DNA of 6,314 nt from Promethearchaeota archaeon (GCA_016839385.1 JAEOUK010000566.1:1-6314), one strand, 5' to 3'; shown: positions 1 to 6,008, numbered from the stretch's first letter. Translations and numbers: made by a program. Notes: generated by a model from the sequence alone, not told the origin.

Positions 1-1238
1 AATACTAACCAAATTGCTTCAAACGTTTTAAGTGTAAAGTTATAGTTACCCTGCGCTAAGGGATATGGATTTATAAATCGTGGAAATACATAAAACGCCA
101 TTATTAATTGGGGGATTCCGAAGATCACAGAAATAATAAATGAAGTAAAAAATCCAGAGAGTTGTCGATGAACACCAATCTCTTCCCAATCAGTTATTTC
201 TTCTTTCCTCATTTTCCTAGGTTTAAACCGCTTCCGTCGATTAGATTTTAATTTGGATTGAGTTTCCTTAGAATCATTGTTATCCTCAAACGAAATTTCA
301 GCAAGTGATTCTCGAGTTTTATTTGAGTGTTTTCGAATTTTGTAGATGATAAAGATCGTTAAGATAATTAGAATTGTCATTACGCATGTCAGCGTGATTT
401 GAGAAACAATATGCGGAACAGGACTGTACTTCCAAGATGCGTATGGTTCAATATTATCCGGTAGATTTAGTGTAATCCATGTAAATGAATATACAAAATA
501 ATTATAATAAGCCCATAAAATGAACTGTTGATTTACTTGATCTTCTAACCAATAAGAAATCACCCCGATTTTACCTGTACTTGTATTAAATTCTTTAGTA
601 AATACCAAGGGATCCATAGTAGTCACAAGACTATCATCCCGAGGACTTTTTACAATTAATTCAGTTCCATTAAAACTGGAATGTAAGGTATCTCCAAATG
701 AAGTATAGTTCTCCACGGCGGGACAAGAGTTCCAATCTATATTATTTTCTAATGGACTAGATGAATTAATACCTGATGATAAAGCAACCTCCGTACTTGC
801 TGATACATTTCCAATATCATAGAATTGGATAATTTCCATGGTTACAAATAATTCTGGGTTTTCTGTGAGATTATTACCACAGAGAATTAATAACGATCCA
901 CCTGCAAGTACAAACTCTTTTAAAATCGTTTGATTGGCTGTATTCAAAACCACATCTAATAAGCACACTAAATCATAATGATTAAGTAATTCTGAACCAT
1001 TTGTATAAGCAGTAAAATTAATAAAATTTGGATTTTGATGTGTAATGTTAAAAATAGGATCTAAATCCAAAGCAGCTTGGAAGGAGTCATCTCTCCATTC
1101 TTCCACTTCTTCACTTACATACAAAACGTTTATAGATTCCTGAGCAGAGATTTTTTTGGGTATGAAAAACGCACCTAAAAGTAAACATACGAATAAAATT
1201 AATATCTTTGTTTGTATGGATAGTGATTTTTCACCCAT
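1..1238 (-). CDS. Secreted/membrane N-glycoprotein with GATase1-like ectodomain (C-terminus cut by window edge)
   Basis: Reading the minus strand gives 412 open codons from ATG at 1238-1236 to the left edge, so the C-terminus is missing. Residues about 11-32 form a hydrophobic signal peptide ending in a plausible ISA/QES cleavage site. Residues 36-125 alternate strands and helices (INVLYV, YDLVCLLDV, FVLAGGSLLILCG), which resembles the Rossmann-like fold of ThuA/GATase1-type domains; no catalytic triad could be assigned. The ectodomain (about 33-270) has ten N-X-S/T sequons, at N64, 74, 80, 102, 123, 144, 158, 177, 190 and 218. A strong membrane helix follows at about 276-299, then a basic, serine-rich linker (300-345) and a second hydrophobic stretch at 362-386. 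An in-frame stop shortly upstream (TAA) supports this ATG. The function is unknown; an extracellular sensor or binding protein is a guess. The CDS call is firm and the fold call is moderate. Confidence 0.85.
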   Translation of the reverse strand, partial: MGEKSLSIQTKILILFVCLLLGAFFIPKKISAQESINVLYVSEEVEEWRDDSFQAALDLDPIFNITHQNPNFINFTAYTNGSELLNHYDLVCLLDVVLNTANQTILKEFVLAGGSLLILCGNNLTENPELFVTMEIIQFYDIGNVSASTEVALSSGINSSSPLENNIDWNSCPAVENYTSFGDTLHSSFNGTELIVKSPRDDSLVTTMDPLVFTKEFNTSTGKIGVISYWLEDQVNQQFILWAYYNYFVYSFTWITLNLPDNIEPYASWKYSPVPHIVSQITLTCVMTILIILTIFIIYKIRKHSNKTRESLAEISFEDNNDSKETQSKLKSNRRKRFKPRKMRKEEITDWEEIGVHRQLSGFFTSFIISVIFGIPQLIMAFYVFPRFINPYPLAQGNYNFTLKTFEAIWLV

Positions 1239-1259
1239 ACAACTTCTTGCTGATAGAAC

Positions 1260-1268
1260 TATTTATTT
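1260..1268 (-). promoter_or_regulatory. TATA-like box of the minus-strand glycoprotein gene
   Basis: The minus strand reads AAATAAATA here, centred about 26 bases before the ATG at 1238. That is the normal archaeal TATA-to-start-site distance, so the transcript would begin at or next to the start codon. No Shine-Dalgarno site is visible before this ATG, which fits a leaderless mRNA. Assigned by eye only. Confidence 0.4.
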
Positions 1269-1331
1269 CTTGAGATACTTCATATCTACAATTCATCATA
1301 TTTTGAATTTTTTTCCAAAAGAGAAAAGAGA

Positions 1332-1340
1332 TTTATTAAT
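1332..1340 (+). promoter_or_regulatory. TATA-like box of the U32 gene
   Basis: TTTATTAAT is preceded by a purine-rich GAGAAAAGAG stretch that could act as a BRE. It is centred about 32 bases before the ATG at 1368, so the predicted leader is only a few bases long. No ribosome site is visible. Together with the box at 1260-1268 it makes the 129-base gap 1239-1367 a compact divergent promoter region; a short plus-strand ORF across 1156-1356 is the shadow of this gap and the opposite gene. Confidence 0.4.
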
Positions 1341-1367
1341 CTACAAATTACCATAAATGAATACCAA

Positions 1368-2591
1368 ATGGTAGAACTATTGATTCCTGCTCAAAATAAA
1401 AAATCCGTGGAAGCAACAATTGGTTTTGCTGATGCAGTTTATTTTGGAACTGAAACCTTCAATATGCGTATGCATGCAAAGAATATTACTCAAGCGGATT
1501 TACCAGATTTTATTCGGTTCTGCCATGATAATCAAATCAAAGCGTATCTCACTTCTAATATCATAATTTATGAAGGAGAATTAGAATTACTTCACCAATT
1601 GATCGAATCTGCTTATACTTCAGAAGTTGATGCCGTGATTGTTCACGATCTTGCAACAATTCAAATTGCTAAAGAGATAGGAATTCCATTTCACATATCT
1701 ACACAAGCAAGTATCTCAAATACTATTGCAGCAAAATTTTATGAGCAAATTGGGGCAGAACGTGCAATTTTAGCTAGAGAACTATCATTAGAACAAATAA
1801 AAGAAATATCAGCAAATTTAGATACAATGAAAGTTGAAGCATTTGTGCATGGGGCAATGTGTACTTCGATTTCAGGAAGATGTTATTTAAGTGAAGATAT
1901 AACCAATAATCCGAGATTTTCAGCAAATAGGGGAAAATGCTTACAACCATGTAGACAGAAATGGACGTTAATTCATGAAAACGGTACTGAAATTGATTAT
2001 GATGGGTATTTCTTTCTAAATGCTAAAGATTTGTGCATGATCGAGTATATTCCTGAGCTAATAGAAGCGGGAATTTCGTCTTTGAAAGTTGAAGGTCGCA
2101 TGAGATCTCCTCGATATATTGAAACTGTTTCTAGATTGTATAGAAATGCTATAGATGCATATTCTGAAGGTAGTTTTTCACGCGAACAAGCAAAAAAATG
2201 GAAAGAAGAACTTGCTACTGTATATAATAGAGGTTTTAGCACCGGGTTCTACTTTGGAATTCCTACATATCTAGATGTTAACCAACGGAGTGGAAATATG
2301 GCTAATTTTCGCAAAATGGAAGTTGGAACTGTTGTAACTTATTATCGTGACAAGCATATTGCGAAACTATCTCTACAAAAAGGTCAATTTAAACCGGGAG
2401 ATATATTATACATAGAAGGTGGTCCAAAAGGGACATTCTATAAACATGAAATTACGGAAATGTTTCATAAAAATCGTCAAATACAACAAACTCCTGATCT
2501 TAATAAAATTCAAGATGATTACCTTATCACGATTAGGGTAGGTAAACCGGTCAAACGAAATGACCGAGTTTTTGTATATATGGAGAAATAA
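1368..2591 (+). CDS. Peptidase U32 family protein (Fe-S hydroxylase-like)
   Basis: This 407-residue protein is full length for short U32 members. It opens with the family start (MVELLIPAQN, then ADAVYFG at 21-27), has the barrel motif HISTQASISN at 109-118, and matches the U32 signature exactly at 157-175 (EAFVHGAMC then GRCYLS). Cysteines 165, 172, 191 and 195 (the last two in RGKCLQPCR) form the conserved set thought to hold an iron-sulfur cluster. NAKDLC (218-223) and SLKVEGRMRSPRY (238-250) are also typical. Residues about 318-405 look like the C-terminal beta-barrel domain. Despite the name, characterised bacterial members (TrhP, RlhA, UbiU/UbiV) act in hydroxylation of tRNA, 23S rRNA or ubiquinone precursors. 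The substrate in this organism cannot be told. The gene stands alone between a divergent and a convergent neighbour. The start has no ribosome site and is probably near-leaderless. Confidence 0.95.
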   Translation: MVELLIPAQNKKSVEATIGFADAVYFGTETFNMRMHAKNITQADLPDFIRFCHDNQIKAYLTSNIIIYEGELELLHQLIESAYTSEVDAVIVHDLATIQIAKEIGIPFHISTQASISNTIAAKFYEQIGAERAILARELSLEQIKEISANLDTMKVEAFVHGAMCTSISGRCYLSEDITNNPRFSANRGKCLQPCRQKWTLIHENGTEIDYDGYFFLNAKDLCMIEYIPELIEAGISSLKVEGRMRSPRYIETVSRLYRNAIDAYSEGSFSREQAKKWKEELATVYNRGFSTGFYFGIPTYLDVNQRSGNMANFRKMEVGTVVTYYRDKHIAKLSLQKGQFKPGDILYIEGGPKGTFYKHEITEMFHKNRQIQQTPDLNKIQDDYLITIRVGKPVKRNDRVFVYMEK

Positions 2592-2636
2592 CACTGGAAA
2601 CTATGCAAGAAATGAATAAAGTGATAATATTTTAAA

Positions 2637-3083
2637 TTATTCTAAGTTTTGAGTCACGCTTTTTATTCTATGTTCTAAAGCTTTCAATTCCTTTTGTTTA
2701 ACTTTAATTTTATTTGAAAATTCTTTTGAAATCCTCTTTATATTGTCCTTTTCTTGTTTTTCGCATTCATATGAGGATTTTTTGAAATTTAATGATGCTT
2801 CTCTAAACATTTTTTCAGCGTGTTTCATTTGAGCTTTAGCAGATTCACTAGCTCGAATCGCTGCTTGATATCGTTTTCGATGAGTTTCCAGATTTTTTCT
2901 TGCATCTTCCAGAGTTGATCCTACATTATGAAAAACATTATTCTTCTTAGCTCTACAAGCGTTCATTAAAGCTTGTTTTTTCATCTCTTTGGCAGTAAAG
3001 AGGTTTTCAATCTCTTGTTGCAGTTTTCTAACGCTGAACATTAATTGTTCTAGCTTCGAGTCATTCATATCATATTCAGACAT
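2637..3083 (-). CDS. Small basic coiled-coil protein, function unknown
   Basis: The protein has 148 residues, no proline, no tryptophan and a single glycine (G55). It is predicted almost wholly helical: one helix at about 8-46, a short break around NNVFHNVG (48-55), and a long helix from about 57 to the end with heptad-like spacing of hydrophobics (for example IKRISKEFSNKIKVKQKELKAL, starting near 115). Lysine and arginine clearly outnumber acidic residues, so it should be basic. No membrane segment or known motif is visible. A hairpin of two coiled coils that binds nucleic acid, membrane or a partner protein is possible but unproven. The start is well supported by a strong Shine-Dalgarno site. 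It is monocistronic: convergent with U32 (45-base gap) and divergent from the 3199/3358 genes. I do not recognise the family. Confidence 0.85.
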   Translation of the reverse strand: MSEYDMNDSKLEQLMFSVRKLQQEIENLFTAKEMKKQALMNACRAKKNNVFHNVGSTLEDARKNLETHRKRYQAAIRASESAKAQMKHAEKMFREASLNFKKSSYECEKQEKDNIKRISKEFSNKIKVKQKELKALEHRIKSVTQNLE

Positions 3084-3087
3084 ATTA

Positions 3088-3095
3088 CTCCCCTC
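3088..3095 (-). promoter_or_regulatory. Strong Shine-Dalgarno site of the coiled-coil gene
   Basis: The minus strand reads GAGGGGAG, four bases before the ATG at 3083. This is the strongest ribosome site in the window and fixes this start over the internal Met6. It contrasts with the apparently leaderless genes nearby. Confidence 0.7.
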
Positions 3096-3115
3096 TAAAC
3101 GAAAGTATACGTACC

Positions 3116-3124
3116 TAATATAAA
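3116..3124 (-). promoter_or_regulatory. TATA-like box of the coiled-coil gene
   Basis: The minus strand reads TTTATATTA, centred about 37 bases before the ATG at 3083. That predicts a start site roughly 10-15 bases upstream of the ATG, just enough to include the Shine-Dalgarno site. It overlaps one copy of the TACCTAATA motif (3112-3120). Confidence 0.35.
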
Positions 3125-3171
3125 AAAATTTACATTCCTAACAAAAAGATCTATTCTATTAGCTAAATTTC

Positions 3172-3180
3172 TATAAATTA
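3172..3180 (+). promoter_or_regulatory. TATA box before the small ORF at 3199
   Basis: TATAAATTA is the closest match to an archaeal TATA consensus in this intergenic region. Its centre lies about 23 bases before the ATG at 3199, so transcription would begin at or very near that ATG. The same transcript could continue into the gene at 3358. Confidence 0.45.
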
Positions 3181-3196
3181 GATACAGACGTATCTA
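3179..3196. promoter_or_regulatory. Perfect inverted repeat, candidate operator
   Basis: TAGATAC-AGAC-GTATCTA has 7-bp arms that are perfectly complementary around a 4-base spacer. It overlaps the last bases of the TATA box at 3172-3180 and ends two bases before the ATG at 3199. A dimeric repressor bound here would block transcription initiation. A weak RNA hairpin is the alternative, but a leaderless transcript starting near 3199 would not contain it. Confidence 0.45.
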
Positions 3197-3198
3197 CT

Positions 3199-3327
3199 AT
3201 GATCCAAGCCATTCAATTTGCAGAAATTGAAATTATGTCGAACAGATGGACCCATTTAATACAAGGAGGAAAAATCAAATATCTTCTGTTTCCTAGATTA
3301 AAAATAACCAAAAAAAAAAATTGTTAA
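3199..3327 (+). CDS. Possible 42-residue leaderless small protein
   Basis: ATG at 3199 opens 42 codons ending in TAA at 3325-3327. The protein begins MIQAIQFAEIEIM, continues with SNRWTHLIQGGKIKYLLFPR and ends in a lysine-rich tail (TKKKNC). A TATA box and a palindrome sit directly upstream, in the positions expected for a regulated leaderless gene. The core (a short strand, then RW..LI.GGK..YLLFPR) loosely recalls the N-terminus of ASCH/PUA-like domains, but it is far too short for a whole domain. The lysine tail is encoded by an 11-A run. The ORF ends 30 bases before the gene at 3358 and lies in the same frame, separated by two stops. It could be a real small protein, a remnant of a larger gene, or the untranslated leader of the downstream gene. 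Confidence 0.4.
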   Translation: MIQAIQFAEIEIMSNRWTHLIQGGKIKYLLFPRLKITKKKNC

Positions 3328-3349
3328 GTCAAATGAGGTAATAGTAAAG

Positions 3350-3358
3350 TACCTAATA
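3350..3358 (+). repeat. TACCTAATA motif, one of three copies
   Basis: The nonamer TACCTAATA occurs at 3112-3120, 3350-3358 and 6006-6014, always just upstream of, or touching, a gene start. This copy runs into the A of the ATG at 3358. It may be a regulatory element, or a chance recurrence in AT-rich DNA. Confidence 0.3.
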
Positions 3359-4143
3359 TGCTTCCTAAAATCCCTTTAGAACATCTCAAAATCTCAAAAC
3401 TTATTTGTGGCACTAATAATTTTGTTGGAATTAATCATCGATTAGATTTTATTTACGGACCTTATTACTTTCACAAATTTAGAAAAATAGAGCGAATAAC
3501 CGAGATTTTAGAATATTTATTAGATAAAGGTGTGAATGCTATAATTTCTTCTCCTCGAATTCGAATATATAATGCAATTCAACTTATACAAAAAGAAAAA
3601 GGTGTAAAAATCCACTGGATATGCAGTCCTAGCACCAGAAAAACAGTCAAAGGATTGGAAATGGATATTTTCAAGCAAATTGAATGGTGTGCTGATCATG
3701 AGGTAAGTATATGCATTCCTCATCGGAATTATACTGATTTTGCATTAGATAAGAACACATTAAAGATTAAGGGATTAAATCCGATTGTGGAATATATTCG
3801 AGATAAGAATATGATTCCCGGATTATCTTGCCACTATCATCAGGTAATTAAGGCTGTAGAGAATAACAAGTATGATATTAAAATAATAATACAGCCATAT
3901 AATCAAATTGGGTTCATGTCAGACACCAGTCCGGAATGTCTGAAGAATATTATCCAAAATACTAAAATTTCTATTTTGAATATCAAGCCATTGGCAGCAG
4001 GAAGATTGAATCCTTATCAAGCTATTCCATTTTGTCTAAAATCTATAAAGGAAAATGATTTTATTTCAGTTGGTACTAATAAATTATCTCAATCTCAAGA
4101 GGTTATCTCAATATTCGAGGATTTCTATAAAAGAAAGTCTTAG
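3358..4143 (+). CDS. Aldo/keto-reductase-like TIM-barrel protein, function unknown
   Basis: The protein has 261 residues, is soluble, and shows a TIM-barrel pattern of alternating strands and helices. Marks include GTNNFVGINHR (18-28) after the first strand, VNAIISSP (59-66), IHWICSPS (85-92), ICIPHRN (118-124), GLSCHYH (155-161), IIIQPYN (176-182), IKPLAAGR (209-216) and FISVGTNK (235-242). The KPLAAGR and final VGT elements, and the repeated His-containing strand ends, resemble a divergent AKR-like family in archaea and bacteria often annotated only as hypothetical. The classical Asp-Tyr-Lys-His set and NADPH-binding loop are not recognisable, so reductase activity should not be assumed. 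An in-frame TGA at 3334-3336 makes this ATG the first possible start. A GAGGT at 3335-3339 is too far away to be a good ribosome site. It may be co-transcribed with the small ORF at 3199. Its 3' end overlaps the convergent CPBP gene by 4 bp. Confidence 0.85.
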   Translation: MLPKIPLEHLKISKLICGTNNFVGINHRLDFIYGPYYFHKFRKIERITEILEYLLDKGVNAIISSPRIRIYNAIQLIQKEKGVKIHWICSPSTRKTVKGLEMDIFKQIEWCADHEVSICIPHRNYTDFALDKNTLKIKGLNPIVEYIRDKNMIPGLSCHYHQVIKAVENNKYDIKIIIQPYNQIGFMSDTSPECLKNIIQNTKISILNIKPLAAGRLNPYQAIPFCLKSIKENDFISVGTNKLSQSQEVISIFEDFYKRKS

Positions 4144-4787
4144 AAGAAGCTTATTATTAATGGTAAAGCGTTGAATACTCCATGAGCAATAATATTTGAC
4201 AAAAGATCGTTTTTTTGAACTTCTAATAACACACAAAGAAGTATTCCTAACAGGAAATAATAGGGAAAAAATGTAATTGTTGTTTGAATTGGAACAACAC
4301 CAGGAAACACATGATACAGCCCAAAAATTATTCCATTTATAATGTATGACCAATTTTTTATCATTTTCTTCAATTCCACAAATAAAACACTGCGAAAAAA
4401 ATACTCTTCACATACCCCAATAATTAAAAAATATATTAAAATCATAAAAATTGATTCTGCAATGGATACCGTGGTTGGAATAACATCAATCGATCCCGAA
4501 CTTGCAGTATTATAAAAATTCTCTCCGAATAATCCTATAATGCTTAAATACGTACCATATAATAATCCCTGAGCGAGAAAGCTTAGAAATATTCCTGATA
4601 ATATACCTGTGACCACATCCCCAAAACGGACTAAAATTGATTGTTTATGTGGGAAACTTCTACTTAATATACTAGTCTTAAGAGATTCTCTGTGAGTTAT
4701 TTTAAAAAAAATTGCTGGACAGATGAGAAATAAAAATTCTATGCAACTTAACCCAAAAAAAATCCAAACTTCTCGAGAAAATACCAT
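4140..4787 (-). CDS. CPBP family intramembrane glutamic protease
   Basis: This 215-residue multi-pass protein is the usual length for a compact CPBP (CAAX protease and bacteriocin-processing, 'Abi') protein. Membrane segments lie near 8-30, 57-85, 108-126, 147-160, 172-190 and 196-214. All three active-site motifs are intact: EExxxR as E127-E128-R132 (CEEYFFR), FxxxH as F155-H159 (FGLYH) and HxxxN as H202-N206 (HGVFN). Eukaryotic Rce1 uses this machinery to trim prenylated CAAX proteins; prokaryotic relatives cleave various membrane substrates, and the target here is unknown. It follows the 7TM-longin gene after 17 bases on the same strand and is probably its operon partner. The start is backed by an AGGA ribosome site. 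The end overlaps the convergent TIM-barrel gene by 4 bp. Confidence 0.92.
   Translation of the reverse strand: MVFSREVWIFFGLSCIEFLFLICPAIFFKITHRESLKTSILSRSFPHKQSILVRFGDVVTGILSGIFLSFLAQGLLYGTYLSIIGLFGENFYNTASSGSIDVIPTTVSIAESIFMILIYFLIIGVCEEYFFRSVLFVELKKMIKNWSYIINGIIFGLYHVFPGVVPIQTTITFFPYYFLLGILLCVLLEVQKNDLLSNIIAHGVFNALPLIISFF
4210..4216 (+). terminator. Candidate oligo-T terminator of the TIM-barrel gene
   Basis: A run of seven T on the plus strand, 67 bases after the stop at 4143, is suited to archaeal intrinsic termination. It lies inside the convergent CPBP gene, so it may be only coding composition (lysine codons on the other strand). No hairpin was seen. Confidence 0.2.
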
Positions 4788-4792
4788 GATAT

Positions 4793-4800
4793 CATCCTAC
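4793..4800 (-). promoter_or_regulatory. Ribosome binding site of the CPBP gene
   Basis: The minus strand reads GTAGGATG about five bases before the ATG at 4787, inside the 17-base gap after the upstream stop at 4805. It supports translation of the CPBP gene from a shared transcript and confirms the chosen start. Confidence 0.55.
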
Positions 4801-4804
4801 ATTC

Positions 4805-5902
4805 CTATTCGTTCATTCTAGATGGGATATATTTGAAGAAATTCTCTATAAGGTTTGTTCCAAATTCAAAATCTGTGGAATTTATAATTCCTTCAAGGTT
4901 CAACTCTCTTTTACTAATTTGGTTTTCGAACTCGTCTTTAAAGTTTCTAAAGCACGATTTTAGATATTTAGTAGATTTTGTGGTGAGCAGTGCATACGTA
5001 CATTTTTCTGAGTAATTGAGTAATACATATCCTTCATCTAAATCCAATCCTTTTAATGCACCAACTTTAAAGGTATCTTGACTAACTTGTTGAATTCCAT
5101 GAATAAACGAAGATAAATTCCTTCGTTGTTCAATTGTCCATGCATACTCATAAAGCAAAACACCTGAAGTTCGTTTGAATACAAGTAATCTTTCAGCAAC
5201 AAATGGAAGGATGTTAATAATTTTAGGTTCTACTCGTATTGCCACAGTGATTGAGAGAATAGCAGCCCCGTGGAATGCATAAAGTGCAATTATATTTTCC
5301 TCATATTTTAAAGTTAAGATATAAGCTGCAATTGCGATTAAAGAGGAAACCAGATATGTAAACAATAGTACTGAGGTTACCCTTTTAAGAGGTTTAGGCG
5401 AATTTCTCCAAATGCGAAAAATCCAAAGAAAGTAGATAAGAAAATAATATAAACCAAAAGATAATTGGACCCAAAATAGTAGACTATCTGTTTTAAAGAT
5501 CGAATCTTCGCTATATACTAACTGACCTTCCAAGAATGGTAAAATTAGGTAAAGAGATCCAATAATGCTAACAATTGTGATTTTGATTACTCCTGCGGTT
5601 GATTGAGCATTTTCGTCCACGAAAAGAATAAAATTAAATACCGCATTGATTTGAAAGAAAAATCCTATAATTACTATAATTTTCCAAGGCCATTCGTACT
5701 CGTCATACGGATAATAATGTTCAACAATCCAAGTGATTATATTGCATGAAATTGCTATTGACCATGAAAACCACGATAATACTAAAACTCCTAAAGAACG
5801 ATTCTTCGTGACTTTTACATGCTTATATGTAAAGGCACCTGCATAAAAAGGTATGATCACTAACATACAAGAGAATGCAAGAATTAAATAATGATTTGAC
5901 AT
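4805..5902 (-). CDS. Seven-helix membrane protein with C-terminal longin/roadblock-like domain
   Basis: The protein has 365 residues. Seven hydrophobic helices fill the first two thirds, at about 5-27, 36-60, 73-95, 104-123, 141-165, 175-198 and 204-222, with an aromatic-rich acidic loop between helices 2 and 3. This resembles 7TM sensor modules found at the N-terminus of some histidine kinases, but no kinase follows. Residues about 236-330 form a small alpha/beta domain: paired strands RLLVFKRTSG and VLLYEYAW, a helix at 259-278, strands GYVLLNY and TYALLTT, and a helix at 311-329. That order matches longin/roadblock-like domains, which in Asgard archaea and eukaryotes associate with small GTPases. 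A GTPase-linked receptor or membrane anchor is therefore an inference. It leads an operon with the CPBP protease and is divergent from pyrE. No Shine-Dalgarno site is visible. The 7TM call is firm and the longin call moderate. Confidence 0.85.
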   Translation of the reverse strand: MSNHYLILAFSCMLVIIPFYAGAFTYKHVKVTKNRSLGVLVLSWFSWSIAISCNIITWIVEHYYPYDEYEWPWKIIVIIGFFFQINAVFNFILFVDENAQSTAGVIKITIVSIIGSLYLILPFLEGQLVYSEDSIFKTDSLLFWVQLSFGLYYFLIYFLWIFRIWRNSPKPLKRVTSVLLFTYLVSSLIAIAAYILTLKYEENIIALYAFHGAAILSITVAIRVEPKIINILPFVAERLLVFKRTSGVLLYEYAWTIEQRRNLSSFIHGIQQVSQDTFKVGALKGLDLDEGYVLLNYSEKCTYALLTTKSTKYLKSCFRNFKDEFENQISKRELNLEGIINSTDFEFGTNLIENFFKYIPSRMNE

Positions 5903-5920
5903 GGCAATCGGACTGCTAGA

Positions 5921-6008
5921 GTGTATACAACTTTCTTCTAATCCTTATTAAATATTTCAACATGTTCTACAAAGGCAAAATTTTTTCAACTATTCAGTTG
6001 GTGTATAC
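5921..6008. repeat. Pair of GTGTATAC direct repeats
   Basis: Identical octamers at 5921-5928 and 6001-6008 are spaced 80 bases start to start, one near each of the two divergent start codons. The palindromic GTATAC core recurs at 3105-3110 upstream of the coiled-coil gene. They could be promoter elements or binding sites of one regulator. Confidence 0.4.

Larger units (their letters stand above)
3084..3198. other. Intergenic promoter stretch between coiled-coil gene and small ORF
   Basis: Very AT-rich, with no credible ORF. It carries the outward promoter of the coiled-coil gene on the minus side (3088-3124) and the TATA box plus inverted repeat of the rightward unit (3172-3196). The middle (about 3125-3170) shows nothing I can name. 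Confidence 0.4.

Noticed and set aside
1156..1356. Plus-strand ORF of 66 codons
   Set aside because: It lies mostly antisense to the start and signal peptide of the minus-strand glycoprotein and over the divergent promoters; its sequence has no recognisable features.
1997..2594. Two minus-strand ORFs (81 and 62 codons) under the U32 gene
   Set aside because: They are antisense shadows of a strongly conserved plus-strand gene with all family motifs intact.
2592..2664. Terminators in the convergent gap after U32
   Set aside because: Only short T runs (four at 2630-2633 and five at 2660-2664) and no hairpin; too weak in DNA this AT-rich.
2637..3083. Coiled-coil gene as an ESCRT-III subunit
   Set aside because: The helical content is suggestive in an Asgard context, but it is shorter than usual, strongly basic to the end, and lacks an acidic C-terminal region or a recognisable MIM motif.
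3179..3196. The inverted repeat as a CRISPR or mobile-element end
   Set aside because: It occurs once, has no spacer array, no transposase nearby and no matching copy elsewhere in the window.
3520..3723. Minus-strand ORF of 67 codons
   Set aside because: Antisense to the TIM-barrel gene, whose reading frame is well supported; composition is non-protein-like.
4108..4353. Minus-strand ORF of 81 codons near the end of the CPBP gene
   Set aside because: Same-strand out-of-frame shadow of the CPBP gene, which contains the complete catalytic motifs.
4833..5015. Plus-strand ORF of 60 codons
   Set aside because: Antisense to the longin-like end of the 7TM protein, with no independent support.
4805..5902. 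7TM protein as a histidine kinase or microbial rhodopsin
   Set aside because: No H-box, ATPase domain or response receiver follows the membrane domain, and helix 7 lacks the retinal-binding lysine context expected of a rhodopsin.
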